Below, in pieces: positions 17,567 to 25,117 of a stretch of DNA of 64,000 bases (position 1 is the stretch's first letter; the number at the start of each line of letters is the position of its first letter). Both the position numbers and the translations under genes were made by a program. The notes beneath the pieces were generated by a model that worked only from the letters and a program-made list of their open reading frames with translations, had not been told where the DNA came from and searched no databases. Source of the stretch: Glycomyces luteolus (GTDB lineage: Bacteria > Actinomycetota > Actinomycetes > Mycobacteriales > Micromonosporaceae); NCBI RefSeq assembly GCF_027622875.1, contig NZ_JAPZVP010000003.1:192627-256626 (forward strand). Direction: 5' to 3'.

Positions 17567-18042
17567 CTAAGTGACCGGGCAGGCCGCCCCTCCGCGAACG
17601 CACGCGGCGCGGTCGCACAGCCGGCAGAGCAACGCCCCCAAGGCGTCGTCCGGCAGGCTCTCGGCCCGGCCGCTCTCCCCGTAGACGGCGTGCAGCAGCT
17701 TCTCCAAGAGCGCTTCCAGCGCAACGCGTTCCTGCGGGTCGAGCGCGTCCACGAGCGGCCGCAGGACCTCCCTGCGGTGCTCCAGCAACCGGGCTGCCGT
17801 GCGCTCGCCCTGGGCGGTGAGGTGCACTGCCACGGCGCGGCCCGCCCCGGCGCGGCGCTCCACGAGCCCGCGCAGGACCAGGCCGTCCACCATCCGGGAC
17901 GCGGCGGGCTGGCTCAAGCCGATGTAGCGCCCGAGGCTCGTCACGGCCAATCCGGGGACTCCTCGAGCGTCAGCAGCGCCGCACTCGCGCTGTCGCCCAG
18001 GTCAGAGGCCTTCCGATACTCCTCGGCGACGAGCCCGCGCAC
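17567..18042 (-). pseudogene. Frameshifted MarR family regulator
   Basis: The downstream frame (from 17950) gives the recognition helix and wing (SLGRYIGLSQPAASRMVDGL, LRGLVERRAGAGRAVAVHLT) and a cysteine-rich tail (LLCRLCDRAACVRGGAACP). The upstream frame supplies the missing first helices (LVAEEYRKASDLGDSASAAL, LTLEESPD) and then hits TGA at 17941-17943. Adding one T in GGATTGGCC (about 17947-17953) restores ESPDLAVTSLGRY. So this is a -1 frameshift in the gene or a sequencing error. The start is uncertain (GTG 18042 is the best in-frame choice). Confidence 0.6.
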
Positions 18043-18237
18043 CAGGGTCGGGGCATCGGTGAGGCACTGCTCGCCCGGGCGAAGCGCCGGCGCCCCGAGC
18101 TCGACCTCCGCGTATTCGAGCAGAACACCGGCGCCCGCGCCTTCTATGCGCGCCATGGCTTCAGCGAGATCGCTTCCGGCGACGGGTCGGACAACGAGGA
18201 ACGCCTCCCCGATCTCCACCTGCGCTGGCGGCGTTAG
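18022..18237 (+). pseudogene. GNAT acetyltransferase remnant (C-terminal half)
   Basis: The plus-strand frame reads EPAHQGRGIGEALLARAK followed by RRPELDLRVFEQNTGARAF, YARHGFSEI and ends LHLRWRR-stop at 18237. This is the acetyl-CoA-binding loop through the C-terminal strand of a GNAT enzyme. Upstream of about 18025 the frame loses all similarity and becomes antisense to the MarR fragment, so the N-terminal half is missing. No start codon or ribosome site fits. It has probably been truncated by a deletion that joined it to the MarR gene. Confidence 0.6.
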
Positions 18238-18947
18238 AGCAGCTTCGCGAGTTCCGCGGCCGTCGCGAACGCGCCTGCGGCGGCTTCGCGCTCGCCCTCG
18301 TCGAGCTCGGCCCGCTCGACCTCCTTGAGGAGCGCGGCGGCCTTCTCGTTGTCGCCCATGCGCAGCGCGAGCTCCGCGCGGTAGACGAGGGCGTCGAGGC
18401 GTTCGGGTTTCGAGGCTTCGGCGCCGCTGCGCGCGAGCGTCGAGTCCAGGAGCTTGATCGCCTGGGCGGTGTCGCCCTTGGCTTCGCCGAAGACGATCGC
18501 CCGCTCGAGTGTCTTGCCGAGCTTGCCCTGCGGCGCTTCAGGTTCCGCAGTGTCCTCTTGCTGCGGGAAGATCCGGATGACGTTGCCGCTCGGGTCGGTC
18601 AGGGAGAACCCGGCGCGGTTGCCGGTGTTGGCGCGTTTGCGCGGGCGGGTCACGCGCGGTATCCCCGCGACGAGGACCTTGCCGTGGACTTCGCGCATCC
18701 CGGCGGCGAACTCGTCCCACAGGACGCCGGTGTCGGGCACGAAGACCAGGCAGGTGCCGTAAGTCGTCTCGGGGTCGAGTTCGTCGACGCCGAAGAAGTG
18801 GAGCTGCCAGTCCTCGCGCGCCATCACGATGTACGGGTTCGGCCGCGTCTGGTGGTGGGTCGTGCGGAAGCCGAGCATCCGGTAGAACTCGGCGGTCTCG
18901 TCGATGGACCTGCAGGGCAGCAACGGGATGGTGTACGCGCCGCTCAT
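18234..18947 (-). CDS. Glyoxalase/bleomycin-resistance (VOC) protein with TPR-like tail
   Basis: In this 237-aa protein, residues 1-115 are a VOC domain (AYTIPLLPCRSIDETAEFYR, MLGFRTTHHQ, HFFGVDEL, SLTDPSGNVIRIF) of the drug-binding/bleomycin-resistance type. Residues 140-237 are helical and repeat-like (AIVFGEAKGDTAQAIKLLDS, ALVYRAELALRMGDNEKAAA), resembling TPRs. It starts at ATG 18947, overlapping the MarR stop as ATGA, so it is translated together with that regulator. Its stop overlaps that of the GNAT remnant on the other strand. Confidence 0.85.
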   Translation of the reverse strand: MSGAYTIPLLPCRSIDETAEFYRMLGFRTTHHQTRPNPYIVMAREDWQLHFFGVDELDPETTYGTCLVFVPDTGVLWDEFAAGMREVHGKVLVAGIPRVTRPRKRANTGNRAGFSLTDPSGNVIRIFPQQEDTAEPEAPQGKLGKTLERAIVFGEAKGDTAQAIKLLDSTLARSGAEASKPERLDALVYRAELALRMGDNEKAAALLKEVERAELDEGEREAAAGAFATAAELAKLL

Positions 18948-19396
18948 CGGCTTCCTTCCGGTTCGAGCGCGCGGGTCAGCGCACGGAGGGCCGCCGTGGC
19001 GGCCTCGATCTGGGACGGGTCGAGCGCCGCGGCCAGCGCGTCGGACCATTCGGCGTGGGCGCGTTCGACTTCGGCCAGCGCGCGTCGCCCTTCGGCGGTG
19101 GGTTCGAGGAGTTGCGCGCGCCGGTGGCGCGGGTTCTCCCCGAAAGCCGCGAGGCCGTCGGCGACGAGTGCGGCGGCGGTCTGCTGGACGCTCTGGCGGC
19201 GCAGCCCCATCGTCCGGGCGATGTCCGCGACCGTGGCCGGGGCGTCGCCGATGACGCCCATGACCTGCCAGCGGGCGCTCGTGAGCCCGGCGGGCCGGGC
19301 GAGTGCGTCGCCGGCGGCGATGAGGGCGCCGTTGGCCCGGAAGACCTCGATCGCGAGTTCGGACACGGCGAGGCCGCGGGGACTGAGCTGCTCCAC
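18944..19396 (-). CDS. MarR family transcriptional regulator
   Basis: This winged-helix MarR protein (about 150 aa) contains LTSARWQVMGVIGDAPATVA, DIARTMGLRRQSVQQTAAAL (recognition helix) and a wing at NPRHRRAQLLEPTAEG. Two GTG starts are possible (19402 and 19396). 19396 is preferred because it lies 7 nt after the -10 hexamer, fitting leaderless transcription. It is followed with ATGA overlap by the VOC gene. It very probably binds the perfect palindrome in its own promoter and represses the pair. Confidence 0.88.
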   Translation of the reverse strand: MEQLSPRGLAVSELAIEVFRANGALIAAGDALARPAGLTSARWQVMGVIGDAPATVADIARTMGLRRQSVQQTAAALVADGLAAFGENPRHRRAQLLEPTAEGRRALAEVERAHAEWSDALAAALDPSQIEAATAALRALTRALEPEGSR

Positions 19397-19403
19397 GTCC
19401 ACG

Positions 19404-19432
19404 AGGCTACTTGCTTGACAGGTACCTGTCAA
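19404..19432 (-). promoter_or_regulatory. MarR/VOC operon promoter with perfect 18-bp palindromic operator
   Basis: On the minus strand TTGACA (19432-19427), a 17-bp spacer and TAGCCT (19409-19404) form a near-ideal promoter. The palindrome TTGACAGGTACCTGTCAA (19415-19432) covers the -35 and most of the spacer, so a bound dimer would block RNA polymerase. Confidence 0.75.
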
Positions 19433-19490
19433 TGTCGAGCGCTGATCAGGCGTGAGCGGCGTCACGGCATCGCACCGCACTCAAGCCTTG

Positions 19491-19529
19491 TAGTTCGCAA
19501 TACGAACTATTATGGTTCGTAGTACGAAC
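19491..19529 (+). promoter_or_regulatory. Twin palindromic operators before the oxidoreductase
   Basis: Site 1 is TAGTTCG-N5-CGAACTA (19491-19509). Site 2 is GTTCGTA-G-TACGAAC (19515-19529). A TATTAT -10-like hexamer (19508-19513) lies between them. The repeat unit TTCGnAnTACGAAC fits a MarR-type dimer. The MarR gene at 20756 is the likeliest local regulator (inference). Confidence 0.65.
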
Positions 19530-19552
19530 TAGATTTCCGGAAAGGGAACGAC

Positions 19553-20659
19553 ATGACGCAGCAGGGGAAGACCGTGGCGGTCGTCGGCGGCGGGTACGGC
19601 GGCGCCGCACTCGTGAAGGCGCTGGACGAGCACGCCGACGTGGTGCTGATCGAACCCAAGGACGCCTTCGTCCACGCCGCCGGATCGCTCCGGGCGCTGA
19701 CGCAGCCCGAGGAGTGGGCCGAGCGCATGTTCTACCCGTACGACGGGTTCCTCAAGCGCGGCAAGCACCTTCGCGAGTACGCGTCCGGTGTGGATGACAA
19801 GGGTGTCGTGCTCGCTTCGGGCGAGCGCGTCGAGGCCGACTACATCGTGCTGGCCACCGGCACGGGCTACCCGTACCCCGCCAAGACCCGCACCGACTCG
19901 ACCGAAGAGGCCCTCGCGCACTTCAAGGAGACGCACGCCGAGCTGGCCGGGGCCGCCCGCGTGCTCATCGCCGGGGCCGGGCCGGTGGGCCTGGAGCTGG
20001 CCGGCGAGATCAAGGCCGTCTGGCCCGAGAAGCAGATCACCATTGTGGACCCGGCCGAAGAGCTGATGCCCGGCTACGAGGCCGCATTGCGCACCGAACT
20101 CCACGCGCAGCTCGAGAAGCTCGGCATCGAGGTGCGCCTCGGCGTCACCCTCGACGACGAGCCCGCCGTCGAGCCCGGCCGCGCCGGGGCCGTCGCGGTC
20201 ACCGCGGAAAACGAGCCGATCGAGGCCGACATCTGGTTCCGCGCCTTCGGGATGACCACCAACTCCGGCTACCTGAAGGACGGCATCGCGCCGCTCAACC
20301 GGCGCGGCCAGCTGCCCGTCACCCCGAAGCTCAATGTAGAGGGACACGAGCACGTGTACGCGATCGGCGACCTCACCGACATGAACGAGGAGAAGCGGGC
20401 GTCCGCGGCCGGACAGCACGCCGCGGTGGTGGCCGCCAACATCCTCGCGCAGATCAACGGCGAAGCCCCCGAGCAGGAGTACCAGCCCTCGCCCGTGCGC
20501 GTCGCGATCGTGCCGCTCGGCCCCGAGTTCGGCGTCGGCCAGATGCCCTCCGAGGACGGCCCGGTGCAGCTGCCGATCGAATCGGTCATCGAGTGGAAGG
20601 GCCGCGACCTCATGACCGGCTACTTCGACGCCGCGTTCCGGCTCGCCCCGGCCCAGTAA
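19553..20659 (+). CDS. NAD(P)/FAD-dependent oxidoreductase (AIF/NDH-2-like)
   Basis: This 368-aa two-dinucleotide-fold flavoprotein has TVAVVGGGYGGAALVKALD at the N terminus (FAD), RVLIAGAGPVGLELAGEIKA near residue 140 (NAD(P)H) and NVEGHEHVYAIGDLTDMNE near residue 265 (FAD). It is closer to the apoptosis-inducing-factor-like group than to the two SigJ-linked enzymes in this window. The start follows GGAAAGGGAAC. It is controlled by twin operators and followed by a terminator that also faces the convergent MarR gene. Confidence 0.9.
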   Translation: MTQQGKTVAVVGGGYGGAALVKALDEHADVVLIEPKDAFVHAAGSLRALTQPEEWAERMFYPYDGFLKRGKHLREYASGVDDKGVVLASGERVEADYIVLATGTGYPYPAKTRTDSTEEALAHFKETHAELAGAARVLIAGAGPVGLELAGEIKAVWPEKQITIVDPAEELMPGYEAALRTELHAQLEKLGIEVRLGVTLDDEPAVEPGRAGAVAVTAENEPIEADIWFRAFGMTTNSGYLKDGIAPLNRRGQLPVTPKLNVEGHEHVYAIGDLTDMNEEKRASAAGQHAAVVAANILAQINGEAPEQEYQPSPVRVAIVPLGPEFGVGQMPSEDGPVQLPIESVIEWKGRDLMTGYFDAAFRLAPAQ

Positions 20660-20697
20660 GGCTCCCCGCTCCGTCTGATCGTCGCAGGAACGGGAAG

Positions 20698-20725
20698 GCC
20701 CCCGCCTCAATCCTGAGGCGGGGGC
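20698..20725. terminator. Bidirectional terminator between oxidoreductase and MarR
   Basis: A perfect 12-bp stem GCCCCCGCCTCA/TGAGGCGGGGGC with a 4-base loop lies between two convergent genes, followed by CTTCGTCTT on the plus strand. Confidence 0.75.
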
Positions 20726-20755
20726 TTCGTCTTGCCTGGAAGCGGTTGGGCGCCT

Positions 20756-21241
20756 TCAGCGCTCGGTGCCGTCCTGCTCGGAGGGGCAGCCCGAGTCGGT
20801 GAAGACCACCGGCACGTGGTTGTCGGCGACCATCCGGGAGAGCAGGCCGACCAGGACCTCCTGCTCGGCGGCACCGAGGCCGAGCGGGAGCTCGGCCACC
20901 CGCTTCGTGGTCTCGTCATGGAACTCCTCGGCGAGCCGGGCGCCCTTGTCGGTGAGCGCGACGCGGAACGCGCGGCCGTCGCCGGGGTCGGATTCACGGC
21001 GCACCAGGCCGCGCTTCTCGCAGCGGTCGACCAGCCCGGAGATGCTCGACTTCGCGAGGCCCAGGGTCTTCGCGAGTTCGAACATCCCGAACGGGCGGGG
21101 AATGAGGACGCACAGCAGCTGCGCCTGCTGCATGGTGAGGTCGAATTCGCGCACCGAGTCGGCGTACACCGCGTCGACCATGAACGCGGTGCGCACCAAT
21201 GCGGTGCCCATGCTCAACGGCTCGCCTGGCGACTCCTCCAT
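20756..21241 (-). CDS. MarR family transcriptional regulator
   Basis: This 161-aa winged-helix regulator contains FDLTMQQAQLLCVLIPRPFG, ELAKTLGLAKSSISGLVDRC (recognition helix), wing residues RRESDPGDGRAFRVALTDKG and a C-terminal dimer helix. It lies 56 nt downstream of the MFS gene on the same strand and converges with the oxidoreductase, whose twin operators it may bind. The start ATG 21241 has no strong ribosome site. Its ligand is unknown. Confidence 0.88.
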   Translation of the reverse strand: MEESPGEPLSMGTALVRTAFMVDAVYADSVREFDLTMQQAQLLCVLIPRPFGMFELAKTLGLAKSSISGLVDRCEKRGLVRRESDPGDGRAFRVALTDKGARLAEEFHDETTKRVAELPLGLGAAEQEVLVGLLSRMVADNHVPVVFTDSGCPSEQDGTER

Positions 21242-21297
21242 GGAACAAGCCTACCCGCAGGCCACGGCCGGTGCCCGGTGTCGTCGGCCACCGCCGC

Positions 21298-22455
21298 TCA
21301 GCCCGCGGCGGGCTGCGGCGCGGCCGCCTTCCCGCGCACCATCACGATGGTGAGCACCAGGCCGGCGGCCCCGATGACCGCGCCGACCGGACCGAGCGCC
21401 GTGATCGGCACCCAGTTGAGGCTGAGGCCGCCGACGAGGCCGCCGAGGGCGATGCCCCCGTACAGCGCCGAGGAGTTCAATCCGATCAGGACGATCGCCG
21501 ACTGCGGGTGGCGAGAGATGAGCCGGTGCTGCTGCGGCACGATCGCCATCCATCCGACCACCCCGAACACGAACGACATCGCGGTCCCGGCGACCAGGTC
21601 CGCGAAGGCCAGGGGCGCCGCGGCCAGCAGCCCGATCATGGCCGCCTGGACGACCAGCATGAGCCGCTCCGGGCCGAAGCGGTCTGTCAGTCGCCCTGCC
21701 AGCTGGTTGCCGAGGACCGCGCCGATGCCCTGCGCCAGCAGCATCAGTGTGAGCAGGCCCTGCGAGCCCCCGGTCGCCTCCTCGGCGGCCGCGCCGAAGT
21801 ACGTGTAGAGCGCGTAGCCCGCGGCCATGACCAGGCCGGTGGTCGCGACGATGCCGAGAACCCCCTTGTCGCGCAACGGGGCCAGCCTCGCGGCCAGCCC
21901 GGCGGCGGGGGCCGTCAGCGGCGGCAGCAGCGCGGCGATGCCGGCGGCGGCCAAGACCCCGAGCCCCGCCACCGCCCACAGGGTGAGCTGCCAGTCGACG
22001 GCGCCCAGCAGGGAGCCGAGCGGGACCCCGAGCGCGGTGGCGGCGGTGAGGCCGCCCATGACGACGGCGAGGAAGCGGCCGCGCTTCTCGGGCGGGGCGA
22101 TCGAGGCGGCGATGGCGCTCGCCTGCGGCGTGATCAGGGCCGCGCCGAGCCCGGTGACGACTCGCGCCGCGATGGCGAACGCGTAGTCGTCCGCGACGGC
22201 GAACGCGGCGTTGCCGACGGCGAAGACCGCCAGTGCGGCGAGCAGGACCGTGCGGCGGTCGAGCGAGGCGGTGAGGGCGCCGAGGACGGGGGCGGCGAGG
22301 GCGTAGGTGAGGGCGTAGACCGTGATGAGCTGGCCCGCGGCGGCGGGAGTGACGTTGAGGTCGGCGCCGATGGCGGGAAGGAGCGCGGTGATGACGAAGG
22401 CGTCGGTGCCGACGGCGAAGGCGGCTGCGACCAGGGGGATGAGCCTGCGGTCCAT
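21298..22455 (-). CDS. MFS transporter, DHA1-type drug efflux
   Basis: This 385-aa permease has 12 predicted helices. It opens PLVAAAFAVGTDAFVITALL and contains the DHA1 motif A GALTASLDRRTVLLAALAVF and motif C region GLGAALITPQASAIAASIAP (here a GxxxxxPxxxA pattern typical of exporters). The start follows GAAGGAAACCCC. The divergent ArsR gene is its likely regulator, and a palindrome lies between them. The substrate is unknown. Confidence 0.88.
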   Translation of the reverse strand: MDRRLIPLVAAAFAVGTDAFVITALLPAIGADLNVTPAAAGQLITVYALTYALAAPVLGALTASLDRRTVLLAALAVFAVGNAAFAVADDYAFAIAARVVTGLGAALITPQASAIAASIAPPEKRGRFLAVVMGGLTAATALGVPLGSLLGAVDWQLTLWAVAGLGVLAAAGIAALLPPLTAPAAGLAARLAPLRDKGVLGIVATTGLVMAAGYALYTYFGAAAEEATGGSQGLLTLMLLAQGIGAVLGNQLAGRLTDRFGPERLMLVVQAAMIGLLAAAPLAFADLVAGTAMSFVFGVVGWMAIVPQQHRLISRHPQSAIVLIGLNSSALYGGIALGGLVGGLSLNWVPITALGPVGAVIGAAGLVLTIVMVRGKAAAPQPAAG

Positions 22456-22472
22456 GGGGTTTCCTTCGATTT

Positions 22473-22509
22473 TGATGGTTGGGTGACCATCAAACTAAGT
22501 GATGGTTGG
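22473..22509. promoter_or_regulatory. Operator between MFS and ArsR genes
   Basis: TGATGGT-N6-ACCATCA (22473-22492) is an inverted repeat, and its left half recurs as TGATGGTTGG at 22500-22509. For the plus strand TTGTGC (22514) and TATCCT (22537) with a 17-bp spacer look like the ArsR promoter. The sites sit where they could control both directions. Confidence 0.6.
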
Positions 22510-22572
22510 ATAGTTGTGCAACCGTCTGACGTGCGTTATCCTGGCGGCGACGAGAAGGGCCAGGTGACGACC

Positions 22573-22884
22573 ATGCGTGAGCTGCCTCACCCCGCAACCG
22601 AGGACATCCGGCTGAGCGCGGTCATGCACGCGCTCAGCGACGAGGTCCGCCTCGAGCTCGTCCGCCGCCTCTCGAACGACTGGGAGGGGAACTGCACCCT
22701 GCTCAGCGAGGACATCGAGATACACAAGTCCACTTTGTCCCACCACTACCGGGTGCTGCGCGAATCCGGCGTGACGAGGACCAGAGTGGATGGACGCGAC
22801 CGGCACATCCGCATCAACCGCGAAGCCCTGGACGAGCGCTTCCCCGGCCTCCTCGACGCGGTCCTGAAGTCCCTCGATGACTGA
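22573..22884 (+). CDS. ArsR-like winged-helix transcriptional regulator
   Basis: This 103-aa HTH protein reads MRELPHPATEDIRLSAVMHA, LSDEVRLELVRRLS, then IEIHKSTLSHHYRVLRESGV, the ArsR recognition helix, and a wing at RVDGRDRHIRINREAL. No metal-binding ELCVC motif is present, so it is not a classical metal sensor. GTG 22564, with GAAGGG at good spacing, is an alternative start giving three more residues. It diverges from the MFS pump, which it probably represses. Confidence 0.87.
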   Translation: MRELPHPATEDIRLSAVMHALSDEVRLELVRRLSNDWEGNCTLLSEDIEIHKSTLSHHYRVLRESGVTRTRVDGRDRHIRINREALDERFPGLLDAVLKSLDD

Positions 22885-22936
22885 GGTAACCGGCCGCTGA
22901 CTAGCAGTTTCTTTGTTGTTACTGACGATCAAAAGG

Positions 22937-22964
22937 TTGACATGCGCCAATGATCCGGTAATCT
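22937..22964 (+). promoter_or_regulatory. Promoter of the GH5 gene
   Basis: A perfect TTGACA (22937-22942) and TAATCT (22959-22964) are separated by 16 bp in an AT-rich patch. The leader to the TTG start is about 110 nt. I see no CebR-like box here. Confidence 0.6.
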
Positions 22965-23082
22965 TTGCCGCAGTGTTTCGACCCCGCAATACAGGATCAT
23001 CCCGGCAAATCGATTGAACGCGCCCTACACGGGAGGCCGACCCGGCATGCCCTCCCGCGGCGCGCAGAAAGAGTGATCACCC

Positions 23083-24801
23083 TTGCGACGCAAACCGATC
23101 AGGCTCATAGCGGCGCTGGTTGCGGTGGCGGCGGCAGTCGCCGCCGCCTTCACCGTGCGAACCGCTTTCGCCGAACCCGAGACCCCGAAGGAGGGCGGCG
23201 CCGAGCAGCTCGGCGCGGAGGCGACGGTCGCGGCCATGCAGCCCGGCTGGAACCTCGGCAACTCGCTCGACGCCGTCGGCGAGGACGAGACCGCCTGGGG
23301 CAACCCGCGCATCACCGCTGAACTGCTCGACAACATTGAGGCCCAAGGCTTCAACTCGGTCCGCATCCCCGTCACCTGGTCCGCGCACCAGGAGGCCGAG
23401 GCGCCGTACGCGATCGACGCGGCCTACCTGTCCCGCGTCCAGGAGGTCGTCGACCTCGCGCTCGACGAGGGCCTGTACGTGCTCATCAACGTCCACCACG
23501 ACTCATGGCAATGGGTCAACCAGATGCCGACGCAGCACGACGCGGTCCTCGCGCGCTACGACGCGGCGTGGACCCAGATCGCCGAGGCCTTCGTCGACGC
23601 CCCGCCGGAACTCGTGTTCGAGAACATCAACGAGCCGCAGTTCGCCGACGTCAGCGAAGAGGAGGGCGACGCGCTGCTGGACGAGCTCAACGACTCCTTC
23701 CACGCGATCGTGCGCGGCTCGGGCGGCGTGAACGCCGAACGGCTGCTCGTCATCCCCACCCTGCACACCAGCAGCGACCAGGCCCGCCTCGACGCGACCG
23801 CCGAGAGCATCGCGGCCCTGGACGACCCGATGATCGCCGCCACCGTGCACTACTACGGGTACTGGCCCTTCAGCGTCAACGTCGCCGGCTACACCAGGTT
23901 CAACGAGGAGGTGCGCGAGGACATCGTCTCCACGTTCGACCGGGTCAAGGCCACGTTCATCGACAAGGGCGTGCCGGTCATCCTCGGCGAGTGGGGCCTG
24001 CTCGGCTTCGACAAGCACACCGGCGTGGTCGAGCAGGGCGAGAAGCTGAAGTTCTTCGAGTTCCTCGGCCACTACGCGGGCGAGGTCGGCCTGACCACCA
24101 TGTGGTGGGACAACGGCCAGCACCTCGACCGCGAGAGCTTCACTTGGAAGGACCCGGAGCTGTTCGCGCACGTCGCGGGCGCCTGGGAGGGCCGCTCCGG
24201 CACCGCCTACACGGACCTCGTGTACGTTCCGGCGGGAGAAGCGCCTGCGGCGCAGACGATCCCGCTGCACTCGAACGGGCTCGGCTTCGAAGGGGTCTGG
24301 AACGGCGAGACCGAACTCGCCGAAGGCACCGACTACACCGTGGACGAGACCGAGAACCTGACGTTGAGCGCCGAGCTCCTCGCGGGCCTCGCCGGCGACG
24401 GCGGGACGGGCGAGCAGGCCGTGCTCGAAGTCCGGTTCTCCTCGGGCGTGCCGTGGAAGCTCCACGTGATCGCCTCGGCGGCCCCGGTCGCGCAGGACGC
24501 GAGCGGGACCACGACCGAGCTGGCGATCCCGGTGGCGTTCAACGGGGACCAGCTCGCGACGATGGAGGCCGTCTACCCGGACGGGACCGCCGCGGGTCCG
24601 CACGACTGGACGGCGTACAAGGAGTTCGCGACCGCGTTCAAGCCCGATTACGAGGCCGGGCGGATCGTGATCCCCGAGGCGTTCTTCGCCGCGATGAACG
24701 ACGGCTCGACCGTCCAGCTCACGTTCCACTTCTGGAGCGGAACGACCGTCGAGTACACCTTGGAGCGTTCCGGCACGACCGTGACCGGCAGTGCCGCTTA
24801 G
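23083..24801 (+). CDS. Secreted GH5 endoglucanase with X2-like and CBM46-like domains
   Basis: This 572-aa secreted enzyme has a signal peptide (residues 1-30, ending TAFA) and then a GH5 barrel of the GH5_4 look (GWNLGNSLDAVGEDETAWGN, VRIPVTWSAH, VLINVHHDSW). Acid/base Glu184 lies in FENINEPQ and nucleophile Glu303 in VILGEWGL. Residues about 390-480 resemble an X2 Ig-like module (TELAEGTDYTVDETENLTLS) and the last 90 residues resemble CBM46 (LTFHFWSGTTVEYTL). Known proteins with this order act on mixed-linkage glucan and xyloglucan. It has a TTG start with AAAGAG upstream. Confidence 0.9.
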   Translation: MRRKPIRLIAALVAVAAAVAAAFTVRTAFAEPETPKEGGAEQLGAEATVAAMQPGWNLGNSLDAVGEDETAWGNPRITAELLDNIEAQGFNSVRIPVTWSAHQEAEAPYAIDAAYLSRVQEVVDLALDEGLYVLINVHHDSWQWVNQMPTQHDAVLARYDAAWTQIAEAFVDAPPELVFENINEPQFADVSEEEGDALLDELNDSFHAIVRGSGGVNAERLLVIPTLHTSSDQARLDATAESIAALDDPMIAATVHYYGYWPFSVNVAGYTRFNEEVREDIVSTFDRVKATFIDKGVPVILGEWGLLGFDKHTGVVEQGEKLKFFEFLGHYAGEVGLTTMWWDNGQHLDRESFTWKDPELFAHVAGAWEGRSGTAYTDLVYVPAGEAPAAQTIPLHSNGLGFEGVWNGETELAEGTDYTVDETENLTLSAELLAGLAGDGGTGEQAVLEVRFSSGVPWKLHVIASAAPVAQDASGTTTELAIPVAFNGDQLATMEAVYPDGTAAGPHDWTAYKEFATAFKPDYEAGRIVIPEAFFAAMNDGSTVQLTFHFWSGTTVEYTLERSGTTVTGSAA

Positions 24802-24861
24802 GGTTCGCGTTTCCTGACGACGGCGCCTGCCAGCAGAGGCCGCCTCATATAAACAAGTCCA

Positions 24862-24894
24862 GAACGGGGTGCCCGGTTGCCGGGCGCCCCGTTC
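24862..24894 (+). terminator. Terminator after GH5
   Basis: A 15-bp stem (24862-24876 with 24880-24894, one G-U pair) with loop TTG lies about 60 nt after the stop codon. It is followed by CTCACC rather than a T run, as is usual in this GC range. Confidence 0.7.
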
Positions 24895-25117
24895 CTCACC
24901 CCGGCGGGGAGCGTATCCGCAGTGTGGCGGGCCCGAACCGGTCGCCACGGCCGGTGCGCGCACGCTCGTGTTCGACTCCCCCATGGGCTAGTCTGGAGCG
25001 ACGTCCCGTACCGGCGAGGGACCGCTCGCGCGCTTCGGCGCCGAGTACGGCGCGACTGCCCCGACGCGACGCCCCCGCTCCCCTGTCACCTGCCCATTCA
25101 GTGCTGATTGGATAGTC
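24895..25117. other. Intergenic region before methyltransferase gene
   Basis: No gene is supported. A TAGTCT hexamer near 24988 could be a -10 for the methyltransferase transcript, leaving a leader of about 120 nt. Nothing else is recognised. Confidence 0.3.
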
